DNA of 64,000 nucleotides from Gorillibacterium massiliense (GTDB lineage: Bacteria > Bacillota > Bacilli > Paenibacillales > NBRC-103111), in assembly GCF_000455485.1 (NCBI RefSeq), contig NZ_CBQR020000141.1:36401-100400 (forward strand). Direction: 5' to 3'. Shown here one piece after another: positions 53,987 to 62,980 of this stretch. Each line of letters begins with the position of its first letter. Position 1 is the first letter of the stretch. The notes beneath the pieces are model-generated. The model was not told the DNA's origin and ran no database searches. It was given only the letters and a program-made list of their open reading frames with translations. The position numbers and the translations under genes were made by a program.

Positions 53987-55030
53987 ATGAAAGTATGGAT
54001 GTGGCCGAAGTCCAGCGACTTAAACCTGTACAACGATTTGCTAACGGGCTCCTTAAGCGAGGCCGGGCTTGAGATTGAAGATCTACATCACGGACGGCTG
54101 TTTTTGCAAGTTGGGCAAGCTCGGCCCGGAGATATCGTGCATATCCACTGGATGCATCACGCTTATCAGCATGAGAATCTGCTCGTGTTTCTCGTAAAAT
54201 CGGCCCTATTTCTCTTGACGCTGACTTACTTGAAACTGCGCAACATTGAACTGGTGTGGACGATCCATAATCTTTATCCGCATCACGTCAAGTATCCGCG
54301 TCTGGAAAAGTTCATGCGAAAGCTGATCTGCCGGTTTTGCAGCAAGCTGATCGTAGCCTCCGCGTCCATCAAAATGACGGTGATGAGGGAGTTCGGCGTT
54401 CCGGCGTCAAAGCTTTTTGTGGTCAAGCATGGCCATTACCGGGATGTGTACAAGCGGCTGGGCCATGATGTCCGACAGTCCTACGGCATTGGCAAGGATG
54501 CCGATGTGTATCTTTTTCTCGGCTCCATCAAGGCGTACAAGGGAGTCGAGGATTTGGTGGAAGCCTTTCGCAAGGTGTGTTCCACCACGAGATCGGGTTC
54601 CCCTTACCTGATCGTCGCCGGCAAAGCCGACTCAGAGATGCAATCATATTTGCGAGGGCGATCCGATACGGCGGGGCTTATTTTGGAGCTGCGCTTTATT
54701 CCCAATGAGGAAGTCGCTGACCTCCTGGACGCTGCCGACGTGATGGTTATGCCCTATAAGGAAATCACCACTTCGGGCTCGGCGATATTGGGGCTGTCTT
54801 TTAAAAAGCGGATCGTCATGCCGGAAAACGATTTTATTCGGGAATATTCATCCGAGGATATGGTCGTCGCCTACGATCCAACTGATCAAGAAGGACTCGC
54901 CGAGGCGATGATTCGGGCGATGGAGATGAAGCGTGCCAAAAAACGGCCCCGCTACGAGGAACTGCTGAAAGAACTGGAGTGGAGTAACATCGCGCAGCAA
55001 ACGAAAGATGTCTATCTGGGCTGGAGGTGA
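53987..55030 (+). CDS. Glycosyltransferase, GT4-like
   Basis: A 347-residue GT-B enzyme with a hydrophobic patch (LLVFLVKSALFLLTLTYL) near the N-terminus that may bind the membrane. VWTIHNLYPHHVKYPRLEK and VYLFLGSIKAYKGVEDLVEAF are family blocks, and VMPYKEITTSGSAILGLSFKKRIVMP replaces the usual E-x7-E donor motif. AAGGGAGAG precedes the ATG. Specificity is unknown. Confidence 0.85.
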   Translation: MKVWMWPKSSDLNLYNDLLTGSLSEAGLEIEDLHHGRLFLQVGQARPGDIVHIHWMHHAYQHENLLVFLVKSALFLLTLTYLKLRNIELVWTIHNLYPHHVKYPRLEKFMRKLICRFCSKLIVASASIKMTVMREFGVPASKLFVVKHGHYRDVYKRLGHDVRQSYGIGKDADVYLFLGSIKAYKGVEDLVEAFRKVCSTTRSGSPYLIVAGKADSEMQSYLRGRSDTAGLILELRFIPNEEVADLLDAADVMVMPYKEITTSGSAILGLSFKKRIVMPENDFIREYSSEDMVVAYDPTDQEGLAEAMIRAMEMKRAKKRPRYEELLKELEWSNIAQQTKDVYLGWR

Positions 55031-55039
55031 TTGAAGGGC

Positions 55040-55951
55040 ATGAAAGCAACGGTTGCGATATGCACCCATAACCGGGGAAAGGACACGGGCGAGGCGGTTG
55101 AGAGCGTGATGCGGCAAAGCTATCCCGCTGCAGAGATTGAAATCGTCGTGGTCGACAACGGCTCGACGGACGATACCCCCGAGGTGGTGCAAAGCCTGCA
55201 AAAGCAATATGGCCCGCGCATCCGTTATATCCGGGAAGACCGGCTGGGCTTGTCCGTCGCCCGCAACCGGGCGATCGGCGAAGCCCGGGGTGAGATCATC
55301 CTGTTTCTCGACGATGACGCTATCGCCTCCAGGGATTGGGTGCGGCATATCGTGGAGGTGTTCGAACAGGATGCGGCCATCGGCTGCGTCGGCGGCAGAA
55401 TCGACCCCATCTGGGAAGGCGGGGAACCGGATTGGGTCCCTGAGGAGCATAGATCGGTGTTCACCGTCCTGGATTACGCGGACGAGGTGACCGAAATGCC
55501 TCCGCCACACATTCCGTATGGAGCCAATGTCGCCTTCCGGCTCAGCGTGTTCAGGCAGATTCAGCCCTTTCGCGAGGACTTGGGCCGGGTAGGCCGGAAG
55601 CTTTTGTCCAGCGAGGAAAGCGAGCTGATCGCCCGCATGCGCGAGCATTATAAAGTCTATTACACGCCGTGTGGCGCAGTCAGCCATAAAGTCTCCCGGG
55701 AGCGGACGACAAAAAAATGGTTCCTGAAGCGGATGTTCTGGCAGGGGGTAGGCGATGCCGTGCGGAGTCAGGACCACAGTTATGTGGCCGTACTCAAACA
55801 TTCGGTTCGCATGCTGCAGGCGGTGGGAGCGTCTCTTATCTCCATTTTCTACTTTAAAAGCTTTAAAAGCTTCATCCGCCAGATCGTGAAAATCTGTTAC
55901 CGCAACGGATCGCTTGTCGGCATCCTGCGTTACAGCGGCAAGGGTGGTTGA
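55040..55951 (+). CDS. Glycosyltransferase, GT2 family
   Basis: A 303-residue GT-A enzyme. ATVAICTHNRGKDTGEAVESVMRQSYP, VVDNGSTDDT, and the DxD-type LFLDDDAIAS metal site are clear. A C-terminal amphipathic or hydrophobic stretch (VGASLISIFYFKSFKSF) may contact the membrane. The start is ATG 55040 with GGAGGTGA 9 nt upstream. It ends inside the start of the flippase gene. Confidence 0.9.
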   Translation: MKATVAICTHNRGKDTGEAVESVMRQSYPAAEIEIVVVDNGSTDDTPEVVQSLQKQYGPRIRYIREDRLGLSVARNRAIGEARGEIILFLDDDAIASRDWVRHIVEVFEQDAAIGCVGGRIDPIWEGGEPDWVPEEHRSVFTVLDYADEVTEMPPPHIPYGANVAFRLSVFRQIQPFREDLGRVGRKLLSSEESELIARMREHYKVYYTPCGAVSHKVSRERTTKKWFLKRMFWQGVGDAVRSQDHSYVAVLKHSVRMLQAVGASLISIFYFKSFKSFIRQIVKICYRNGSLVGILRYSGKGG

Positions 55952-57321
55952 TGGGCATGGAACAAGTTGCGGTAAAGGCTGGTAGCGGATGGAAAAGCAA
56001 AGGGCTCGTGCAGACGATCATGCGCACAAGCGCAGCCAATTTGCTGGTGATGGTTATCAGCACCTTGACCTCCATCGTCACCGCCCGCATGTTCGGGGTT
56101 GCCGGGAAAGGGGAGTTTTCCGCTATCCTGTTTTGGCCGACTCTTTTGGCCGGATTGGTCGGGTTCGGGCTGCCGACCTCGCTGATCTACAACATGAAAA
56201 ACAACAAAGACGCCGGTATTGGCGCGGACTTCGTCAGAGCCGGCTTCCTTTTTCAAATCCCGGTGAGCGTGGTAGTGGGCGTTGTTTCCTGGACCTTTCT
56301 CCCGCATTGGTTGGGGAATTACCCGGACGCCGTCGTCAATACGGCCAGATGGTACACGGTGACGATGCTGCCGGTGTTGCTTGCGGTCAACCTGATTTCG
56401 GCTCTCGCCCAAAGCACAGGCAGATTCAATATTTACAACGGCGTGCGGCTGTACATTCCGCTGTTCAATCTGGTGGGACTTCTGGTTCTCTGGCTGGCCG
56501 GCAATCTGAATTTGCATCTTGCTTCCGGCGTTTTTCTGGTGACAAGCGTTGCGGTGATCGTGTGGTCGCTGTACAGCATCCGGGATTCCTTAAAGATTCC
56601 GTGGTTCCGGGGATTGGGAAACCGGGTGGCGGCGAAGGCGCTGTTCGGCTACGGCAGCAAAGTGTTCGGAGTGGAGCTGCTCGGTACTCTGTACGGGCAG
56701 TTCGACAAGCTGATGATCCTGTCGCTTTTGACGGCAAGGGACTTGGGCTTGTACACCGTGGTCTACGCGCTGTCCCGGGTATTTAACGTCGTGCAGACGG
56801 CTATCGCCAACGTCATTTTTCCCCAGGTTACAGGGATGGACAAGGATAAGATCATCGCAACGGTTGGCCGGGCCTTCCGGCTGTCGATGATCCTGATGAC
56901 CATCGTCGTCATTCCGTGCATGTTCATCGGCCGCTTTCTGATGGGCGTGCTCTTTGGCGCGCCGTTTTTGGAAGCGAGCACGGCCTTTTACCTGCTGTCC
57001 ATCGAATGCATATTGGGCGGTGGATCGTGGATTTTGGCATCCGCCTTTAACGCCATGGGACGTCCCGATTTGGTGCTGGTCCGGCAGTTGATCGCCCTGG
57101 CGGCGACCATCGGCTTGTTCTTCCTGCTGACTCCCCTCTACGGGTTGAACGGCATAGCTCTTGCCTTGATCATCGGCGCCGTCATTCGTTTGGCGGTAAC
57201 GCTGACGTCCATGCGCATGGTCTTTCAGGTGAGGCTGCGAAGCTTGATGTTTGCGGGAGATGATTTCCGCTTTTTGCTGGACCGCGTGAATGCCAAGCTG
57301 AAAAGACGAGACAAACGATAA
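55951..57321 (+). CDS. Wzx-type polysaccharide flippase
   Basis: A 456-residue MOP-superfamily protein with about 14 hydrophobic helices (SAANLLVMVISTLTSIVTARMFGVAGKGEFSAIL at the start). It moves the lipid-linked repeat unit across the membrane. The ATG overlaps the previous stop by one base; ATG 55957 is an alternative. Together with the Wzy and Wzz genes it shows a Wzx/Wzy-dependent pathway. Confidence 0.9.
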   Translation: MGMEQVAVKAGSGWKSKGLVQTIMRTSAANLLVMVISTLTSIVTARMFGVAGKGEFSAILFWPTLLAGLVGFGLPTSLIYNMKNNKDAGIGADFVRAGFLFQIPVSVVVGVVSWTFLPHWLGNYPDAVVNTARWYTVTMLPVLLAVNLISALAQSTGRFNIYNGVRLYIPLFNLVGLLVLWLAGNLNLHLASGVFLVTSVAVIVWSLYSIRDSLKIPWFRGLGNRVAAKALFGYGSKVFGVELLGTLYGQFDKLMILSLLTARDLGLYTVVYALSRVFNVVQTAIANVIFPQVTGMDKDKIIATVGRAFRLSMILMTIVVIPCMFIGRFLMGVLFGAPFLEASTAFYLLSIECILGGGSWILASAFNAMGRPDLVLVRQLIALAATIGLFFLLTPLYGLNGIALALIIGAVIRLAVTLTSMRMVFQVRLRSLMFAGDDFRFLLDRVNAKLKRRDKR

Positions 57322-57368
57322 CGGCGCTAGAGGCGCTGTTTTTTTGAACATGAAAGAGGTGAGGAAGG

Positions 57369-58391
57369 GTGCTGGCGGAAAGAGAGCTGCTAGGAGAGAT
57401 ACCGGTTGGACCGGAGATTCACCCGATGGAAGGATTGAAGCGCCGGCTGGATGGCATTTTGCAGGCCATTCCTCCGGGCTCTAGCATTTACTATGTGGAT
57501 TATCCCGTTTATAACAACGGCGGGGACTTGTTGATCATGAAGGGAGCGGAGGCGTTTTTCCGGGACCATCATATTCAGGTGCAAGCCCGTTACAGCGCCT
57601 TGAATTTTCCCGACAAGCTGAGCATCCCCAAAGGAACGATTATCGTCCTTCAGGGCGGCGGCAATTTCGGCGATCTTTACCCCGTTCATCAAATGCTGCG
57701 GGAAAAGATTGTGGCCGACTATACCGGGCACCGGATCGTCATTCTGCCGCAGACGATTTTTTACCGTAAGGAATCGGAGCTCAACTATACGGCCAGCATC
57801 TTCAACCGGCATCCCGATGTACATCTCTTCGTCCGCGATACTTTATCCTATGAACTAGCCTCTGAGCGGTTTCACTCGTGCCATATTAGGCTTTCGCCGG
57901 ACATGGCGCACCAGCTATGGCCGATAAAGCCGATGGCTAGACCGCAGAAGGACCTTTTGTTGTTCCTGCGCACGGATATCGAAAAAGCCGGGGGAGAAGG
58001 GTGCGCGGAAGAACCGAACAATCGGGCTGGCGGCGGGGATTTCCTGGATTGGGCGACTCTTTACAACCGGCTGGAGCGAAAAGGAATCAACGTCATCGGA
58101 CGCTTGATGAAAAAAGGCAGTGCGACTGCTCTGCTGGACGCCATCTGGGGAAAATACAGCGATTATCTCGTGAATAAAGCAATCCGGCGCTTCAGCGGCT
58201 ACCGCAGCGTGGAGACGTCTCGGCTGCACGGCCATATTTTATCGTGTTTGCTGGATAAGCCGAATACGTTATTAGACAACTCCTACGGCAAAAACTCCGG
58301 CTATTTCCACACCTGGACACGTGGCGTCGAGTCCGCTCGGTTGGTGTCGGAGAGCGTTCCACCGCAGCTAGAATCACAGCGTTCGGTTTAG
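57369..58391 (+). CDS. Polysaccharide pyruvyl transferase family protein
   Basis: A 340-residue protein of the CsaB/EpsO type that adds a ketal pyruvate to a sugar. SIYYVDYPVYNNGGDLLIMKGAEAFF, TIIVLQGGGNFGDLYP, VILPQTIFYR and ETSRLHGHILSCLLDKPNTLLDN are family signatures. It starts with GTG 57369. The polymer is therefore probably acidic, both by pyruvate and by glucuronate. Confidence 0.92.
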   Translation: MLAERELLGEIPVGPEIHPMEGLKRRLDGILQAIPPGSSIYYVDYPVYNNGGDLLIMKGAEAFFRDHHIQVQARYSALNFPDKLSIPKGTIIVLQGGGNFGDLYPVHQMLREKIVADYTGHRIVILPQTIFYRKESELNYTASIFNRHPDVHLFVRDTLSYELASERFHSCHIRLSPDMAHQLWPIKPMARPQKDLLLFLRTDIEKAGGEGCAEEPNNRAGGGDFLDWATLYNRLERKGINVIGRLMKKGSATALLDAIWGKYSDYLVNKAIRRFSGYRSVETSRLHGHILSCLLDKPNTLLDNSYGKNSGYFHTWTRGVESARLVSESVPPQLESQRSV

Positions 58392-58433
58392 GCGCATGTA
58401 ACGTTTTAACTAATTCCAGCAGGAGGTGGCAAG

Positions 58434-59828
58434 ATGAAATTGGTGATTCTGTCGGGAGGTTCGGGAAAACGGTTGTGGCCGCTTTCCAACGAATCCCGCT
58501 CGAAGCAATTTTTGAAGGTGTTGGAAAACGATAATGGCGAACTGGAATCCATGGTGCAGCGGGTGTGGCAGCAGCTTGACCGATCCGGTCTTCGCCGAGA
58601 TGCTTACATTGCCACCGGCGAAGGCCAGGTAGAGATGATGTACAGCCAATTGGGCAGCGAAATCGAGATCATCACCGAGCCGGAGCGGCGGGACACTTAT
58701 CCGGCCATTGCCTTGGCCGCCGTTTATCTCTACTCCGTCGTCGGCGCGAGCTTAGACGAGACCATCGTCGTCATGCCCGTCGATCCTTATGTGGAAGATA
58801 CTTTTTTCGAGAAAACGAAGGAATTGGAACGGGTGCTGGCCGCTTCCGGCGCTGATCTGGCGCTGATGGGTGTGAAGCCCACGTATCCGTCGGAAAAATA
58901 CGGCTATATCGTTCCCGTAGCACCGTCTGATGGAGGAATGGCGAAGACAGTAGAAGGCAACGAAGATTTTTTCACCGTCCATAGCTTTAAAGAAAAACCC
59001 CGCAAGGAAGAAGCAGAAGCCATGATCGAACAGGCGGCGCTTTGGAATTGCGGCGTTTTTGCTTTTCGGCTGGATTTCCTCATCAACCTCTTGATTGTAG
59101 GCGGTCACCCTATCCAATACGAGGAGATGGCGAAGAAGTACAGCACGCTGCCGAAAACGAGCTTTGACTATGAAATCGTCGAGCGGGCGAGCCGAATCGT
59201 CGCGCTGCCTTACGAAGGGGAATGGAAGGACCTCGGGACGTGGAACACCCTTACGGAGCAGATGGATACTCCGGTCATCGGCAAAGGAATCATCGGAGGT
59301 GTTTCCAGTAATACCCACGTGGTGAACGAGCTGGACATCCCCATTACCCTGTTGGGGTTATCTGATGTGGTTGTGGCGGCAAGCCCTGACGGGATTTTGG
59401 TGGCGGACAAGTCAGCCAGCCCGATGATCAAGGAAGTGATGAAGCATGACGACCAGCGTCCGATGTACGAGGAGCGCCGGTGGGGCAGCTATCGGGTGCT
59501 GGACTACTTGAAATATCCCGACGGCCGGCAGGTGCTGACCAAACGGATCTGCGTCGCATCCGGCCAAAATCTCAGCTACCAATACCATCAACTGCGGGAT
59601 GAGGTGTGGACGGTGATTTCCGGTCATGGCGAGATGGTGATGAACGGCGACTTCCGGACGGTGCGGACAGGAGACGTTTTGGTTATTTCCCGCAACAACC
59701 GGCACAGCCTGCGGGCGGTGACGGAAATGGAAATCATCGAGGTGCAAACGGGAACCAAGCTGGTGGAAGAGGATATTGTCCGGCTTGCTTTTGATTGGAA
59801 CGAAATTATTCAGCTTCGCCATGCATAA
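58434..59828 (+). CDS. manC: Mannose-1-phosphate guanylyltransferase / mannose-6-phosphate isomerase
   Basis: A 464-residue bifunctional type II PMI-GMP enzyme supplying GDP-mannose. The N-terminal transferase has VILSGGSGKRLWPLSNESRSKQF and FKEKP; the C-terminal cupin isomerase has NLSYQYHQLRDEVWTVISGHGEM. AGGAGGTGG precedes the ATG. It implies mannose (or a GDP-mannose product such as fucose) in the polymer. Confidence 0.95.
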   Translation: MKLVILSGGSGKRLWPLSNESRSKQFLKVLENDNGELESMVQRVWQQLDRSGLRRDAYIATGEGQVEMMYSQLGSEIEIITEPERRDTYPAIALAAVYLYSVVGASLDETIVVMPVDPYVEDTFFEKTKELERVLAASGADLALMGVKPTYPSEKYGYIVPVAPSDGGMAKTVEGNEDFFTVHSFKEKPRKEEAEAMIEQAALWNCGVFAFRLDFLINLLIVGGHPIQYEEMAKKYSTLPKTSFDYEIVERASRIVALPYEGEWKDLGTWNTLTEQMDTPVIGKGIIGGVSSNTHVVNELDIPITLLGLSDVVVAASPDGILVADKSASPMIKEVMKHDDQRPMYEERRWGSYRVLDYLKYPDGRQVLTKRICVASGQNLSYQYHQLRDEVWTVISGHGEMVMNGDFRTVRTGDVLVISRNNRHSLRAVTEMEIIEVQTGTKLVEEDIVRLAFDWNEIIQLRHA

Positions 59829-59858
59829 ACGGCGCAGCGAGCGAAGGAGCGCGAAACT

Positions 59859-61193
59859 ATGAACATAACAGTAATCGGAACCGGATATGTCGGACTTGTT
59901 TCAGGCGTTTGCTTCGCCGAACTGGGCAACCGGGTTATCTGCGTGGACAAAGATTCCAGCAAAATCGAGGTGCTCAATGCGGGTGGCTGCCCGATCTACG
60001 AACCGGGGTTGAAGGAATTGGCCGTTTCCAACCGGGCGGCGGGGCGGCTCAGCTTCACCTCCGACTTGGCGGATGCGGTACGCCAGTCGGAAGTGGTTAT
60101 TCTGGCGGTGGGCACTCCGCCGTTGCCGAGCGGCGAAGCGAATCTGGCCTATATCCAGGAAGCGGCGCAGGAAGTGGCGGCGGCCATGAACGGCCGTAAG
60201 ATTATCGTAATCAAAAGCACGGTGCCTGTCGGCACCAACGAACGGATCGCTGAGGTTATTCGTTCCCGTACGAAGCAGCCTTTCGACAGCATCTCGCTGC
60301 CGGAATTTTTGCGGGAGGGCTCGGCGATCAAGGACACGATGGCTCCCGACCGGATCGTCATCGGCGCGGATAACCCCGAGGCGGCGGAGATCATGGTCCA
60401 GCTGCATAAGCCGTTGACGGAAAAAATCGTCGTCACGGATATCCGCAGCGCGGAGATGATCAAGTACGCCTCCAACGCCTTCCTCGCCACGAAAATTTCG
60501 TTCATCAACGAGATCGCGAATATCTGCGAGAAGGTCGGCGCCGACGTCACCCAGGTGGCGGGTGGCATGGGCTTTGACAAACGCATCGGCCCCTCGTTTT
60601 TGAACGCGGGAATCGGCTACGGCGGCTCGTGCTTCCCGAAGGACACGCGGGCGCTGATCCAAATCGCCGGCAACTACGACTATCAGTTCAAGCTGCTGCG
60701 CTCCGTCGTGGAGGTGAACCAAGACCAGCGGTTCAACGTCATCCGCAAGCTGAACACGGTGTTCGACGGGGAGTTTGTGGGCAAAACCGTGGCGGTATGG
60801 GGGCTTTCCTTCAAACCCAACACCGATGACGTGCGGGATTCACCGGCACTGGACATCATCGGCGAGCTTTTGGACTTCGGGGTGAGAGTAAAGGCCTATG
60901 ACCCGATAGCCATGGACAGCTTCCGCGAACTGTTCGGTCGAAGCGGAGTCGAATGGTGCGGCAGTGCAATGGAAGCCGCCCAAGGCGCGGATGCCCTTTG
61001 CCTCTTGACGGAGTGGGAGGAATTTGCCAAGGTGGACCTGTTCCAGTTGCAGCGGGTTTTGCAGCGTCCCATTTTGATCGACGGGCGCAACGTTTTCGAC
61101 GAGAAGCATTTGCTCGGAACGGACTTCGTCTACTACTCCGTCGGCCGGCCCAGCTTGAACCAGGGCGTCAAGGAACGGGTGCCGGTTTTGTGA
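59859..61193 (+). CDS. ugd: UDP-glucose 6-dehydrogenase
   Basis: A 444-residue NAD-dependent enzyme oxidising UDP-glucose to UDP-glucuronate. The Rossmann motif is VIGTGYVGLVSGVCFAELG, the catalytic cysteine is in YGGSCFPKDTRAL, and VAVWGLSFKPNTDDVRDSPA is the C-terminal domain entry. It uses the product of the GalU encoded at 46733. It is the last biosynthetic gene of the cluster, followed by a strong hairpin. Confidence 0.96.
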   Translation: MNITVIGTGYVGLVSGVCFAELGNRVICVDKDSSKIEVLNAGGCPIYEPGLKELAVSNRAAGRLSFTSDLADAVRQSEVVILAVGTPPLPSGEANLAYIQEAAQEVAAAMNGRKIIVIKSTVPVGTNERIAEVIRSRTKQPFDSISLPEFLREGSAIKDTMAPDRIVIGADNPEAAEIMVQLHKPLTEKIVVTDIRSAEMIKYASNAFLATKISFINEIANICEKVGADVTQVAGGMGFDKRIGPSFLNAGIGYGGSCFPKDTRALIQIAGNYDYQFKLLRSVVEVNQDQRFNVIRKLNTVFDGEFVGKTVAVWGLSFKPNTDDVRDSPALDIIGELLDFGVRVKAYDPIAMDSFRELFGRSGVEWCGSAMEAAQGADALCLLTEWEEFAKVDLFQLQRVLQRPILIDGRNVFDEKHLLGTDFVYYSVGRPSLNQGVKERVPVL

Positions 61194-61237
61194 CGCCAAG
61201 CACCGCACGAAGCTCCAAGCGCACGGTGCTTGGCGTC
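61192..61237 (+). terminator. Strong hairpin at the end of the exopolysaccharide cluster
   Basis: A perfect 14-bp stem GACGCCAAGCACCG (61192-61205) with CGGTGCTTGGCGTC (61224-61237); it begins within the ugd stop codon. No T tract follows, so it may stabilise the 3' end rather than terminate. Confidence 0.6.
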
Positions 61238-61459
61238 ACTTGACGGTGGTCAATCACATTCGTTTCGACGGGCTGGCAGAGCGCCATAACCGGACGGAAT
61301 CGCGCGTTTTGTCCGTGCGGCTGCTAACCGGTTTGGGTGAGACCACGTACTGCCGATATGGCAACCGTTAACCGATCCGGACAGGACCGCACTTCGCCTT
61401 ATCGCTGTTGCAGAATCTGCAACGGAATTTCCAAATAATAGTTGAATTGCTCATCCCCA

Positions 61460-61588
61460 TTGTAAAAAGTGCAGGAGAATGCGCGAACGTTGCTGTATTT
61501 TGCAGTCATCGCCCCATTCTCTTGTACAAAATACAATGGAAACAGCGGGAATAGGTGAGACTCCCCGATTCTCCTGTACAAAATGCAA
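61460..61588. repeat. Composite intergenic repeat, copy 2
   Basis: The 20-nt motif appears inverted at 61460-61479 and direct at 61517-61536 and 61569-61588. The spacing (57 and 52 nt) and orientation equal copy 1 at about 39708-39836, while the sequences between differ. The rest of 61238-61459 shows no gene. Confidence 0.75.
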
Positions 61589-61630
61589 TAGCGACAAAGC
61601 GCAAATGGTACAGAAAGAGGTGAACAAACA

Positions 61631-62488
61631 ATGGGAAGACACCGCATTCGCAAGAAACGCAGACGCCGGTTTACGAAAGAATCGGCCGTCAATACGGCAT
61701 TAGCCGCTCTTACGGTCATTTTGATTTTGGTGTGGGCGGGGTTATATTGGCGGAATTCGCAGGATAAAACGTTGTCTGCTCCTCCTTCATCGACAACGGC
61801 AGGTGATACCTTGGATACAAGAGAGCTTTTGCAGCTGGGGGATGATACGAAGCTTCCACTTTCAAGCGGCGATTCCGGGGGTGAAGCGGGGGCAATGGCC
61901 GGCGGTGATACCGGGGATGCTGGCGGTTCAGACGTTGGTGCGGGAGCTACGAGCGCACCAGGTGAGGCAGCCGTGGAAACGGGAACAACGGGAGCCGGGG
62001 CGAACGGAGCAGGAGTGCATGGGGAAAATGCCTCTGCAACTGGCGCGGTTGAAGCAACGAAAACGCCGGGAACAGCAGAAACACCAAACGCAGCGGGAGC
62101 GGGCCATTCGGCAGGCACAGGATCAAATCCGCAAGCAGGTGCTGCTAGCGCAGCCGTAAAAACGGAAGATTACAATCAAGAAATCGCAAAGGTGCAAACA
62201 AGCTGCATGGAGGATACGGCGAAGATCGTAAGCGGGGTTGAATCAAGCTTCAAGCAGTTGAACCGGCAGGACCCGGTAGCGCTGAAAAAATGGAACGATC
62301 AAGTGCGATCTGAGTTTGCCGCCGCGGAATCAGCCTGCGACGCAGCTTTTACGAAGCAGATCGCCCTGGCTGAGGGAGATGGTGTACCGGAAAAAACGAT
62401 AAAGGAATGGAAGCAAGCTTATGCGGTCGCCAAGCTGAAGCAGCAACAGGAAACAGAGGACCGGTTGGTGCAAATCGTGCAGAGGTAG
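61631..62488 (+). CDS. Hypothetical membrane-anchored protein with low-complexity stalk
   Basis: A 285-residue protein with a very basic N-terminus (GRHRIRKKRRRRF), one membrane helix (NTALAALTVILILVWAGLYW), a ~120-residue Gly/Ala/Thr/Ser-rich segment that is probably disordered and outside the cell, and a helical C-terminal domain with two cysteines (TSCMEDTAKIV and ESACDAAFTKQ). GAAAGAGG precedes the ATG. No family is recognised. It may be a surface or spore-envelope component, but this is a guess. Confidence 0.65.
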   Translation: MGRHRIRKKRRRRFTKESAVNTALAALTVILILVWAGLYWRNSQDKTLSAPPSSTTAGDTLDTRELLQLGDDTKLPLSSGDSGGEAGAMAGGDTGDAGGSDVGAGATSAPGEAAVETGTTGAGANGAGVHGENASATGAVEATKTPGTAETPNAAGAGHSAGTGSNPQAGAASAAVKTEDYNQEIAKVQTSCMEDTAKIVSGVESSFKQLNRQDPVALKKWNDQVRSEFAAAESACDAAFTKQIALAEGDGVPEKTIKEWKQAYAVAKLKQQQETEDRLVQIVQR

Positions 62489-62489
62489 G

Positions 62490-62858
62490 TTACTGTTCTT
62501 TTGATGTCCCGGCTCCGGGCTCCCGGTCGCGCAACACCCGTTCCAGCATGATACGGATCAGGTCGATATCGTCTTTTTCCAAAGGGACTCCGTCCCAGTG
62601 CAATTGCTCGTAACTTAAATATTCTTTGGCGTTGTGATTCATTTCCGCCGGTGGTTCCGGATAGTCGGTCAGTCCCAGCAAGTAATCGGAAGACGTGCGC
62701 AGCTTGCGGGCGATCGTCTGAATGGATTCCAGCGTCGGCTCGCGGTATCCCGATTCGTAGCCGGCGTAGGTACTTTTGGCCACGCCTACATAATCGGCCA
62801 CTTCCTGCATGGTCAATTTTCTCTTTTTCCGCAACTCCTTTAGCCGTTTCGCGAACAT
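62490..62858 (-). CDS. XRE-family transcriptional regulator
   Basis: A 122-residue protein. The HTH covers MFAKRLKELRKKRKLTMQEVADYVGVAKSTYAGYESGYREPTLES, followed by IQTIARKLRTSSDYLLGLTD and a ~45-residue acidic C-terminal tail (LEKDDIDLIRIMLERVLRD). The start at 62858 is chosen by homology to such repressors; the frame runs to 62939. It is convergent with the preceding gene, with two bases between stops. Targets are unknown. Confidence 0.82.
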   Translation of the reverse strand: MFAKRLKELRKKRKLTMQEVADYVGVAKSTYAGYESGYREPTLESIQTIARKLRTSSDYLLGLTDYPEPPAEMNHNAKEYLSYEQLHWDGVPLEKDDIDLIRIMLERVLRDREPGAGTSKEQ

Positions 62859-62980
62859 CCTCTTGCCCCCGTATTCAATCCTAGTCCATAGTATCCATAT
62901 TGTAGCATGTCGCCCAGTTGTTTGCACAAAAACGGACATGGAAAATATAGCATCTCGGCCCGGAATGATGGCGGGCGGCG

